A DNA stretch of 23,694 bases, from assembly GCA_015039465.1 (NCBI GenBank), contig MU129989.1, positions 97,072-120,765 on the forward strand. The letters are read 5' to 3'. A model generated the notes under the pieces. It worked only from the letters and a program-made list of their open reading frames with translations. It had not been told where the DNA came from and did no database searches. The stretch comes from Phlegmacium glaucopus. Lineage: Eukaryota; Basidiomycota; Agaricomycetes; Agaricales; Cortinariaceae. A program made the translations under genes and the position numbers. Below are positions 11,024-20,964 of this stretch, piece after piece; position 1 is the stretch's first letter, and every line of letters starts with the position of its first letter.

Positions 11024-12229
11024 TCAAAAAGGCGATTTCGAAACACGACTTATGTCACGACAGGTCAAGCTGTAGCGCGTACTTCGCTTCAAAGAATTCC
11101 CTTGCTTGATTAAGCCAAGTAATTCTTCGTCCTCGATCTGGTTGAAGTTCCCAATGGTGACGCCGGTGGCACTGATGTTCCGTGCCAAATCATTGAATTC
11201 GATGACGTCCTCTTGGAGTCCCTCGATGCTAGCAAGTTCTATCAGGGTTACATCTTCAGAGAATTAATACATATACTCACCCATGTAAGTGAGATATGTA
11301 CATAGCACCCGAGGAGATAATAAGGCTGCGAGGTTCTAAAAGGACAGACAAGACTGGAGACATGTCAATAATTTTGCCTCCGTGCGAAACAGCGAGATCA
11401 TCGGTCTCTGATTCGGCCTTATATTTGTAGTAGTGAAAAACGGCATGTGAACCCAGAGATATAGTTGCAACCACAGGATGGTATCGGGGGCCGTCTTCAT
11501 GTGGCTAATGCGGAAGGTCGAGGACTGCATAAGACGAGAATCGCGTACTTCTTACCATAATTCCTTGGCCTGGAAGGTACTTGAAAAGGTTATCATGGGT
11601 ATGAATTCTCAAGCTCAGCCAATGTTCCTTACCTCGTTCAGGATAACATGATTAGGTGCGCCATGAGGAGAGCTTTTGAAGGCCCCCGTCGCCTTGATAC
11701 GAGATATGATGTCCGGGCTGTTCAAAATAATTGTTTGTTGCCAAGACGCGGAGCACGAAAGTACGCACTAGCTCTCGATAAAAGGTGGCAGTGACTGAGC
11801 AATCAAAGTGCCTTTTGCCGTGAGCTCGCCTCCTACGTAAATCAGAAACCGAGGAAAAGAATGGTTACTATAGGCCAACCCAACAGCTGTAATCTATCAG
11901 AAGGAAGGAATAGTAAATCATTAAGTTGAAGGTAGACAATTAGGCCTCTCACATACCGCCGATTTGCCAATTTCTTCCATTTATGCTGAGGAGATTCAAG
12001 AATCTGTAATCAATGACACGGTAATGAAAAAATATAATTTCAATTTTCTTGGCTCTATACCTTTCGGATAAGATAGACTTCTTCTTCTACCTACTTACAT
12101 TCAAAGTTGAACATTTTTTGCAGATTCAGGGATTTTGAGACTCACCGTTACGAAATTTGGAAAATAAAATGCATCAAGATGCAACAATCGGTGCTTTTCC
12201 AAATCAGAGTCTTGAAGGACACCGGCCAT
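11024..12229 (-). CDS. ALKBH6: ALKBH6-like Fe(II)/2-oxoglutarate-dependent dioxygenase
   Basis: Nine exons on the minus strand: 12229-12146, 12090-12061, 12003-11957, 11893-11880, 11832-11769, 11717-11633, 11579-11556, 11504-11281, 11228-11024. They join in phase to 258 aa. The AlkB-type jelly-roll signature is complete: N-x-Y (N107, Y109) in NEYLPGQGIM, the iron ligands H118 and D120 in PHEDGP, distal H190 in SHLHG, and R242/R248 in RYSLTCRD for 2-oxoglutarate. Gene order and motifs (HPVVATISLGSHAVFHYY) fit the ALKBH6 subfamily; the length is close to the human protein. The substrate is not settled for the family; nucleic-acid demethylation is an inference. Two micro-exons of 14 and 24 nt are needed to keep the frame, and the donor after the 14-nt exon (GTTGGC) is weak. 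Confidence 0.88.
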
Positions 12230-12575
12230 TTTGTCGTAAACTTGTCGAAGGGAACTCAAAATCTATGGTGAAACGGTGGAGTTTTCCCAGGATCTGATTC
12301 TCAATGCGGCAGAACCCGGCGGCATCGTGCGGCGGCAAATCCAATCACCAATTTTAGTTTGGCAGATCCTCTTCAAAGGATATCATTGTGCCAGCATTGA
12401 TATGTTACTTTTTCTCACATATACATGCGAAGCAGCGCGGTGGCAGAACGGTGTCCGAGGTAAGCCTCAACGTTCACCTTCTTTTCAACCGACCTACCTT
12501 CAAGTTTCCTCGGATGGAGCGATCAAGCACTTCTCCAACGAATTTCGTTACTGGTCATTGTTGAAAATGGATCTA

Positions 12576-12784
12576 AAATGTCATCCTTTAGATTCTGCCG
12601 CTCCATGATTGTTTGTATATACTCCGGGGTTTATACTAAAAAATTACTATCGAAAGACTTGACTGTTCCCATCAAGCCTGTTTCTATTGGTCGGCGCATT
12701 ACCTCTGACTCAGCCCTGGTTCATGAAGTCGTGGTGAGCCGATCTTTCACCTGCCTATTGAATGACCCCCGGCAAAATCTCTGA
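12576..12784 (+). pseudogene. Possible decayed SnoaL-like (NTF2-fold) gene fragment
   Basis: The plus strand encodes YSGVYTKKLLSKDL followed by TVPIKPVSIGRRITSDSA and LVHEVVVS. This resembles the stretch before the F-T-H motif of small fungal SnoaL-like proteins (I-x-P-V-S-R-T, then V-x-E-x-x-x-S-F-T-H). The expected W-L-L-P-G and G-K-x-V/I-x-I-P motifs are not intact. Beyond 12740 only scraps in shifted frames (for example PPAKSLIEF) could match. No start codon context or upstream half is convincing. It is probably a frameshifted relic. The match is from memory of the family pattern and could be chance. Confidence 0.25.
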
Positions 12785-15700
12785 TAGAATTTCAGTAGGT
12801 TAACCCACCTGTAAAATCTCACCACTCGATTACGCCGACTTCTTCATTTCTCTTCCTATTCTTATTCTGAAATGTGTAACAGATCCATCAAACTTTGAAC
12901 TGTGCTTTCCACCCTGCAACGTGTCTCTCGATCCGGAGTGCCTTCTCCATTTGGCGATGAAGCCATGCTGACAGAATACGCATTCAATCCCACTACTTAC
13001 CCAGGCACAAGCACTCAGGAATGCTCGCGGGTATAGCATACTCCGTTTGCGCAGCCAAGATGCTATGAACATCACATTCATAGGCCGGCGCAGCGGCAGG
13101 GTTTGGGAAATTGCAACTTGGAGAAGTGATGCAATTTAGATTTTGGAAAACCTCGGGAAATGAAGATTCTCACTCAACCCTGCGATATGGCCAAGTAACT
13201 CTCGCGGAAACCTCCGATTGCTGGGAGAAAGGGGGGAGGAACAAATCAAAAATTAATTATATTAGGTATGTCTAAATAGTAACTGAGCGCCGAAGCTTTC
13301 TATGACTTTTGATTAGTCCTGTGGTTTCGATAATCGGTATTTTGTTTATCTTCAAGTATTCATCTCGTCAACTCACCCTGAAACAGGAGTGTAGGCGCAT
13401 GGGTAGCCTCGCCGGTGGCAGTTCGCGCACGAGGGTCGCATTCCATCGCACTTTAATTTTCGACCTGATAAGAGGGATTACTACATTGCGCCATGCATTC
13501 GCAAAGGAGAGAGAAAGGTCTTTTACCTCGACAGAATTGGCATGCCATAGGCGTTCTCTTGGGAGTACGTGGGCCATCGAATGGCGAGATGATATAGTAT
13601 TGCTGAAACAGGCAGTCGGTCAATCGCTCAATATGATGAAGATGGCAAGTACACACTTGTTCTTTGGTAGCACTGCCTTGAGAGGAGGACATGGGTATCG
13701 ACTTGATTTGAAAACAGCGGTAGCAAATCTTTCTTATATAGTTGCAGACGTACTACCCTGAATCCACGGTTATTGCATGACTGATTAATTTTATTGGGCC
13801 TCATCGTCTCCTGCTTCTATTATTTGCCTCCATCATTCTCAATAAAGGAAAAGGGGCCCATTTAAAAATTATGTGTGACAATATTTCGAAAGAGAGAAAT
13901 TCCCAATTAGAAACTGGGAAATGAGGCCGACTAAGAGGACCCTGGTACATACATATCTCGTGGAATAATTATGTTCACACCTGAAATCGTGGTCAACCTT
14001 CGCACACACGCTTATTCGGTAACTTTGACATATTCTTCGATTGGATCTGGGTTGATCAAAGTTCACCTATATAACCCTCTGAATGGCATACTGGCGCTTA
14101 ATAACGTCTCCAAATCGGCGTATAAGGTAGTCTAGTTGCAGCATTTACTTGAGCCAAAGCCCAGGAAACATTGTGAGCGGTGACCTTCCCAACATGGCAT
14201 GCACTGGTTTTTTGTCCTGAGACTTGTAAGTAATATGACCTACCCTAGTATATATCGAAGGGCTGTTGAAGGATTAAAACATGACCGTGACCTTCCATTT
14301 CCATTTGCTAAGATGAGCAGCGACTCAAATGATCATTGATTGTACTCAGTACCGCAGGCCTTTGAAATTATTGATAGTGTGTGGCGTCGTTCTCTGATCA
14401 ACTAGAAAAATGTCCTACAGCAGTTTATGAAATGAGTCATCGGCGATTTAAAGCCTCATGATCAATGTCCTGCCAGTGTTATCTAAAATCAAATCGATGA
14501 AGCTAAGTGTACTAGGACTAATTTGCCAAGCCACTCACGTCCCCGTCTTTCTCTCGGTAATATTCAATTTTTTCCCGAGTTAAAAACCCTAAACTTCGTC
14601 TCAGAAAAACCTAATTCCGTGCGTGCAATTGCTGAACCTATGATATACTAGTAGAACTTTGACTCATCCTTGGAGCATATAACTTTAACAATTTTACGAG
14701 GGCCACGGAGTTCAAGAGTGCCAGACAAAGATCTAATAAGCGATGTGGTACCCTGCTCAGGAATTTACTGTGAGAAGATAAAAGACCCGGCGTTTTCTGT
14801 TACCAGCGATCATGGCGGGGAACTGACATTTCATTCACCGAGCAGTAATGATAGTATATCAAGTGAAGATCCCAGTTTGTATTTTTTAAACAATGTCCGT
14901 AACGTCCGCTAGTGCTGATGAAACACGACACTAGAACGAAAGCGTGTTGTAACAAGCATTTCATGTCGGGCAAGCCTTCAAATGTAAGTAGAGATTTTCT
15001 GATGCCAGATACTACTATCTCCAATGTAATCAAAGCCATATGTGATTTAATGACCTTGAAAAAATTCAAGAAATAAAGGATAATATCGTAGCTTTTCCTC
15101 ATCTCTAACGTACGATGTTGAAAAGATGTAGGAATATCCCCAAAAGAAATTATAACTTGGATGGATGGGAGTTTGATCGTTTCGTGGTTACCCACAGTGG
15201 CCTACATATTAAATTATCGATCTTCCAGGTTTAGCGGTAGTTTACAATGTTGACGGTCGATGCAGGTGTGGCCGTTATGCCTATCACCATGCGTTCTGGC
15301 GATTTAGCCTCCAGGTCATGGCCACACGAAAGAAAACCCCGTGGAACTTTGTATTACTTGCTCAGAAATGCTACCACCCAAGTATAATGGCTGATAGACC
15401 GTCTTTAGTACCCTCCAGTACTCATCATCCGTTCAATATGGCTTCGGTCGGACATAGGCGAACGTGTGGGGATTAGTTTGAGTTATAATGGGGTGTACCG
15501 TGGTTTGGGGACATATTCCTATCGCAAGGTGCATTCGGGATGGAATATAAGAGGTTGAATGTTGACTCCTATTAAACCACCTCAATAGATTAGGGTGAAC
15601 AGGTGCATGCTGGCGCAAACCGCCTATATCCACAGCTTCCGAGGTGGACAGAAATGAAATGACCCCCAAGAAATGAGTAGAATAGAAACGAGACGAACGT

Positions 15701-18184
15701 CTGATATTCCGGATAAGTTACCCCATTTTCCCAAACGCACCTAGACGTTGTAGCGGACTACGAAATCGAGTCTGGGTGGGTAATAGAGGGTCTTTCTCTT
15801 ACGTCCAGACGTTCGGGCGCTCTTCATGCGTGGGCAACAAGAGGGAAAAAGTGCAAGAAACTCCGAAGGTCGTTCACGAGAAGCCTGGAATACCTTGGCC
15901 TGTTTTGATTGAGGGGTCATTTCTCCGGGTGATTGTCAATGTTATAGAGGGGTCTCCATACAATTATGGTCCTACCTTTATGTTGGCCTGTGGCGACATG
16001 AAGTAAGAGCTATCAATGAGTCAGAAAATCAGGAAAGAGTCGACCAGCGGGCAGCCCATCCTTCTTTCTGGCTTTCTTCAAGAGAGTGTTCCCTAGACTG
16101 TTGGGAGACCACCTGTTCTGGTACAAATCGATTGCGATCAGCACGAATATGAAAGATGAAAGAGGCAAGCTGTACGGTAAAAGTGATTATCAAACATGCT
16201 GATCTGTCTGTTATGTCAAAAATGATCTTGTCCATCCGTCTGTCGATCTTCGGTGGAAGATGCTTCACAGCTGTAGACATCTGTGTTTCTTGTTTTATAA
16301 AAAATTTCGGGGTTGGTTGGAAAACAAGAGATTCTCACTCTAGCATTACGGCTCACGCCGCCAGGGGTAAGAACATTCGGGAGAAATAACAATTCGGTAT
16401 GAGCATAGCCTAATGCATCTATGAGAAAGTCAGAGAAAGAAAACGGGCGCCCAATTTGGTTGTCGATTCCCAGCACCAGGGTACCGCGGGATCCAAGTGA
16501 TGAACCCCCAAGCCGAAACAAAAAAAAAACTTCTAGATGTCCGGATTATTTGACTGGCACGATGATAAAGCCTAGAAGGTCTCTAACGAGAACCAGTGCC
16601 ACGAGGAAGTTCAAAAATTTGATCGCAAAGTATCCGGATGTGATTATGATTATGGTATTTAACAGCAAATATTGGCTGATATCGGTTAGCGAGCCCCCCG
16701 TGTCATTTTTCCGGCGATTAAAACAAGTTGAAGGAAGGCAGGTGGAGAATGTCGGAGATGGAAATAACACGCGGGTCGAAAGTTCTCTTCTTTTTTCGAA
16801 GAATTGGCAAGCCGCCAAGTTTATCATGCAAATCTCTGGAAGGTATTCATCTGCCGATGGTTGGTCAACTGAATTCGGATGGGTATCGTTAACCTGTCGG
16901 CTGCTAGGTCATGCAACCATAATTTGATCCAAAAAAAGTTAATAGACGTAGTGGCAGGGACCACTGCAGCGCTGAGAAGTTTTAAAAATTTTACATGTTG
17001 AAAAAAAAACAATGCTTGAGCGTACCCTGGCGGCGCTAAAATGAGTTCGAACTCTAGACTGAGCACAGCCTGTTCATTTTATTCAGTGAATCAAAGGCAC
17101 AATTGGTTCGGGTCATTTACCTTATCATTTTAAAAGCTTATACGTGTGCTAGGGTGATTTGGTCGAATCAATCCCTAGGTGGTTGACATCAATCGTGGCC
17201 ATAAATGGTTGTATGTATAGCGGGGGGACGGACAGGAGAGCGGACAATCCCATAAAATGAGGTAACTGAGGCATCAGAGGTATAAGGCCGGCTTCCGGCG
17301 GACTAATCGCCCAAAGAATCAGTGTGAGGCTGCGTGCAAGTCCAAGGGCCGCAGGGTCAATGATGAGTCTAGGCAAGAGAGCACAACTGGTCCATCATTT
17401 ACACCGAAAGAAGGACATATCCAGAGATAGCGCGAGTGGGGTTAAGCAGTGAAGAAGGACGAGTGTACGTTCGCGGATGGTAGAATGGCCCTATGATACT
17501 GACAAGAGGAAGTATCGGAGCCGTAGGTGCGCAAGGACGCCGAAATGCGTATACTGGATACCCTATAAAATTATAGAGATCCCAGATGAAAAGTCATATT
17601 CGCGACTGACTTCGACCAATCTTTCAGAAGATTGGAAAATTATCATCATATGCAACGTCTATTCTAGCTTGATCTCTATAGTTGGCAGGTTCCCGAGTAG
17701 TCGAAGTCACGCCAACGGCTAAGTAGGCTGAATTCTCCGTTGAAACCCTGTGGCCTGCGATCAGCTGAGATGCCTACGATTGGATAAATATAAATACACA
17801 TATCTTCATCTCCGTATTCGATAGCTCCGCGTACGCAAGGTTGACATCGTATCGACGTCGAATCTCTTAGAGGTTTTTGCTCCCAGAAAGTCAGCGATAA
17901 GTTGCAAGGTAGATGGAGGCTGCTTCAGGCTCGACGGCCGCAGTCTAGCATCTAGACATGCTATTACGTATCGCAAGGAGCAGGAGCAAATAAGAAAGGC
18001 GGTCTAACTGGCTCTGACAGTAAGTTGTCAAAAAGATCTCCGAGCCCCGAGACCACTTTCTCATGGAAAATTATTAAGGGACGACGACATTTGGGATAAA
18101 CCAACCCAGTCGTGGCAAAAGTTTCGGTTTTTCGCGGTTATTTTTTTCGTTCTATTTTTGGGTCAAATAATTCCTCAGAGGCTA
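12785..18184. other. 5.4-kb stretch without a convincing gene
   Basis: Both strands were read. Composition and CpG content look like the gene-containing half of the window, unlike the transposon island that follows. The longest frames are 13309-13761 (+, 150 codons) and 16421-16927 (+, 168 codons). Neither gives a recognisable domain, and the second has a comparable hydrophobic frame on the opposite strand (16546-16827). A 34-codon minus frame at 12862-12966 (MASSPNGEGTPDRE...) has protein-like composition but no downstream exon. A hairpin TTCCCA...TGGGAA lies near 13899-13922. No tRNA, LTR or TIR pair was found. It could hold decayed genes, a long non-coding RNA, or lineage-specific genes. 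Confidence 0.4.
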
Positions 18185-18201
18185 GATAGAAATTAATTAT
18201 T

Positions 18202-18476
18202 GTTGTAGGGCATAATGCCTAGACTATCATAGGAGTACTCTGGCATAGTTTCCATAGGCTACATAATAATACAGATTTTATCTATGCCACAGGCACAAGG
18301 CAAATACCTTCCCAAGGGCCAAATCTGATTAAACTGCCACTCTTGAATCTTGATCTCATCTTGATGATCCTCACCAAGCTTAGGTCATGAGGGAAAGGCT
18401 CCATGTAGGCTTTACAAACTTTATTTACGAACTAAACTGCTCCCCTCAAGCTCCTTACTGCTGACTCAAAGCCTAC
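18202..18476. mobile_element. Possible solo LTR or small repeat (about 275 bp)
   Basis: The sequence runs from TGTTGTAGGG to GCCTACAATA, which are imperfect inverted ends (about 8 of 10 bases), and is CpG-poor like the other repeats to its right. LTRs of fungal Copia-type elements often have TG...CA ends of this kind. No clear 5-bp target duplication is visible, and no second copy exists in this window, so this is a weak call. Its left edge marks the change from normal DNA to the CpG-depleted island. Confidence 0.25.
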
Positions 18477-18524
18477 AATACTTCTTTTTTTTGGGAAATT
18501 TGGACCTAGTATGCTGCCATGACT

Positions 18525-18881
18525 TAAGTCAGCTGAAAATTTAAAACTGCTATATGATTATCATTGTAAGTAAAATAAATAAAATTCTGAAAATATTTGT
18601 GGAGCTAGCAAGGAGCTAGATCATGTTAAAAGCTAATGGGTTGTTTAAAGATATGATTAATATTTCTCATGCTATTTGATTGGCTTTGGTTTACCTTGAA
18701 AAAGTGACTTGGATTGAAGTCAATCAAGTAATGTGATAAGTATTGGGCATATTTTTTTGAGTTGGCAGACAGCTCATTGGCTTTTAATGTGATCTAGCTC
18801 CATAAATGTTTTCAGAATTTTAGTTATTTATTTACAATTTATTTACAATGATATAGCAGTTTTAACAGTTCATGTGACTTA
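18525..18881. mobile_element. Fold-back / MITE-like element flanked by TTAA
   Basis: Left arm ~18525-18655 and right arm ~18765-18881 are inverted copies with scattered substitutions and small indels. Shared blocks include AAAACTGCTATAT, AAAATTCTGAAAA and GGAGCTAGATCA. The ~110-bp centre is unique. Both outer ends read GAC-TTAA: the left end is TTAA then GTCAGCTGAA, and the right end is TTCATGTGAC then TTAA. This fits either a TTAA duplication (piggyBac type) with GTCA-starting ends, or a TA duplication (Tc1/mariner type) with AGTCA-starting ends; the sequence cannot separate the two. No ORF is present. Confidence 0.6.
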
Positions 18882-19050
18882 ACCTTAACTGCAGCAGTGA
18901 GCACTCATATTGTCCTTGTCATTGATGACAGTGATGGCTTTGTGACCCCAGGCCAGGCCAATGCATCAAATTACTTTTGATGCAGGTGTTGACCAATTTG
19001 TATTGTAGGAACATGTCCATTTTCTGTTGAACTCAAGATGATTTAGAGAC
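18882..19050. other. CpG-free host DNA of the repeat island
   Basis: There is no gene. A small hairpin, GCATCAAA-TTAC-TTTTGATGC, lies at about 18962-18982. The last eight bases (TTAGAGAC, 19043-19050) are the left target-site duplication of the hAT-type element that follows. Confidence 0.5.
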
Positions 19051-19241
19051 TAGTGTTGTTGAGGCTGGCTTGAGCACTTTTAGTATTTTGCAAATAACAT
19101 GACACCATGTACTCAAATTGCTTAGTGTTGGGAGACGACCCCCTGGCTTATAGGGTCCTTGATATGTGTAAATATTTATAGAAATTTATGTGATTTATTG
19201 GAATTTATATTGCCACCAAGCCATTTGTCAAGTGGCTTCAA
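19051..19241 (+). repeat. Left arm of the hAT palindrome
   Basis: This pairs with 19242-19361 and, across the Harbinger insertion, with 22583-22653 on the opposite strand. Long identical blocks include AATCACATAAATTTCTATAA in the right arm and its complement in the left. Confidence 0.85.
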
Positions 19242-19361
19242 GCTGGCCACTTGACCAAATGGCTTGATGAAAATATCAATTCCAATAAATCACATAAATT
19301 TCTATAAATATTTACACATATCAAGGACCCTATAAGCTGGGGGATTGTCTCCCAACACTAA

Positions 19362-19390
19362 GGCCCCATTCGGATACCCAGTTACAATCC
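19362..19390 (+). repeat. Left terminal inverted repeat of the Harbinger element
   Basis: This pairs with 22551-22579. Two differences are visible, both transitions (A/G near positions 19 and 25 of the repeat). Confidence 0.9.
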
Positions 19391-19567
19391 AGTTACAATC
19401 CGGTTTCCCTGCCAAAAACAAAACCCAATCAAAAGAGTCGGTTTTGGGTGCAAACCCAACCAAATCCTTGTTTGGTAACTTTAAGTCAAGGTCTGCCACG
19501 CTGTCACAACCTGTCAACCCTTCCTTGCTTCGCATCAACGTCGCGTGTTTAATCAGCTATCGCGCTC

Positions 19568-20768
19568 ATGGCACCTCGTAAAAAGAACAAGGAGGCCTCT
19601 TCTGGCCCCCGCGCCAGCTGGAACTCAACTGACGACGCTATTCTCATTGAATGCTTAATAAAACAGAAGGAAAATGGCCGGATGACGAGCAATAGCAGCT
19701 GGCACAGTGCTGCATGGGTTGATGCCGAAAAGGCGCTTGCAGGCTCGGAGCTACTGCGTGGGGGTGGGCCTAAATTAGCTGACAGCTGCCATAATCGTTG
19801 GACTTCAGTGCGTCATCTCTGATTCTCCTTTCTTTGCACCGTTGTAACACTCCCTTGTATTCTACTACAGCTCAAGAAAGAATATGTTGCCGTTAGAGAC
19901 TTGCGGGCTATGTCAGGATTTGGCTGGGATGACGCGCTGAGCATTGTCATTGCGCCTGATGATGTTTGGGACCGTCTTATTGCTGTAAGTCATCCATTTA
20001 TAGTTGTGTTCCAAATTTTCGAATGACATTACATCTCAAGGCCAAATCTACATACAAGAAATGGCGTAAAAGTGCCTTTCCTCTGTATGACGATATGCAC
20101 TGCTTGGTGGTTGGGACCATCGCCACAGGAAATATGGCCTTCCGTCCTGGACGTGATTTTACGCCTAACAGCGAGGAGGCAAATAGTGGATCCGAGGCAA
20201 CTGCTGATGCATCTCAGCCTACCAATGAGTCTCAACCTGACAGTTCCGAGTCTCAGGCCACCGTTATGATTGACTGGCCAGAGTCACCTCAGCGCCACTC
20301 ACCTACTCTTGTAAGTTTGCTCTGGATTTGTTGTGAAAAATGTCTCATAAAGAGATTTTTCATTAGCCAGAGGAGAACGAGCGAGCTCTGATTGTTCCAA
20401 AAACACCTGTACCATCGGCTTCTTGCAAGTGTCATGCTGTGGATGATGCAGGTGACTCTGTCTTGACAAAACGTGTCAGCCGCAATGGTCGTAACGGTAA
20501 GACCAGTGCTGGTCAGGCAATTTCTTCCATGGCGAGCTCTGTTCAGGGCCTAGCTGAAGCCCTGGCAAAGCCTGATCCTTTGACAACCCCAGAGCGTAGA
20601 ACTGCTGCCATTTCAATCATTGAGCAGGAAGCTGCCTTCTCTGACCGCTCCCGTAACAAGGTATTCAAGTTGATTCGTCATGACATTGCTTTTGCAGAAT
20701 CTATTACATCTATTCAAGATGCTCAAAAGCGTGTCGGTTACATTCATAGTGAGCTTGAGGATCTTTAA
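19568..20768 (+). CDS. Harbinger Myb/SANT-like DNA-binding protein
   Basis: Four exons, 19568-19807, 19871-19984, 20041-20310 and 20367-20768, join in phase to 341 aa. Residues ~16-125 form a Myb/SANT-like domain: ASWNSTDDAILIECLIKQK, then SWHSAAW, then DSCHNRWTSLKKEYVAV, then FGWDD and the closing KSTYKKWRKSAFPLYDDM. A basic N-terminus (MAPRKKNK) could act as a nuclear signal. A disordered S/T/E-rich middle follows (~145-230), and the C-terminal ~250-341 is predicted helical (SSMASSVQGLAEALAKPDP...). In characterised Harbinger elements this second protein carries the transposase into the nucleus and to the terminal repeats. That role is inferred here. The frame is intact. It ends 197 bp before the transposase frame arriving from the other strand. 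Confidence 0.88.
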
Positions 20769-20964
20769 TCTTTATTTTATTTTACATCATTTCTTTTCTA
20801 CATCCAACTTATATCCAAGTCACTCATTCTTTTCATAGTCAACTCAGGCCATTCATTGTCCAAATACCCCACTTTCTTTTGCAGTTATAATTTCATATAT
20901 ATAGGTTTTTAATTCACCCCTTCAACATAACTCATCAATGAATACCCCCATTACTTTCATGGTC
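20769..20964. other. Gap between the two convergent Harbinger genes
   Basis: This short AT-rich stretch presumably holds both 3' ends. A segment reading TAATTCACCCCTT, then AACTCATCAATG, recurs in diverged form just downstream (near 20909-20940 and 20967-20998, the latter inside the transposase 3' frame). Confidence 0.5.

Noticed and set aside
12862..12966. Minus-strand 34-codon frame starting MASSPNGEGTPDRE
   Set aside because: Protein-like composition (it ends in a helical run, SLMDLLHISE), but it stops without a donor site and no following exon could be found, so it is not called a gene.
13309..13761. 150-codon plus-strand frame
   Set aside because: No family resemblance or splice partner, and overlapping minus-strand frames are open as well. 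It is mentioned within the gene-free region only.
16421..16927. 168-codon plus-strand frame
   Set aside because: Not recognisable, contains an A-rich low-complexity run, and a 93-codon frame is open on the opposite strand. Chance cannot be excluded.
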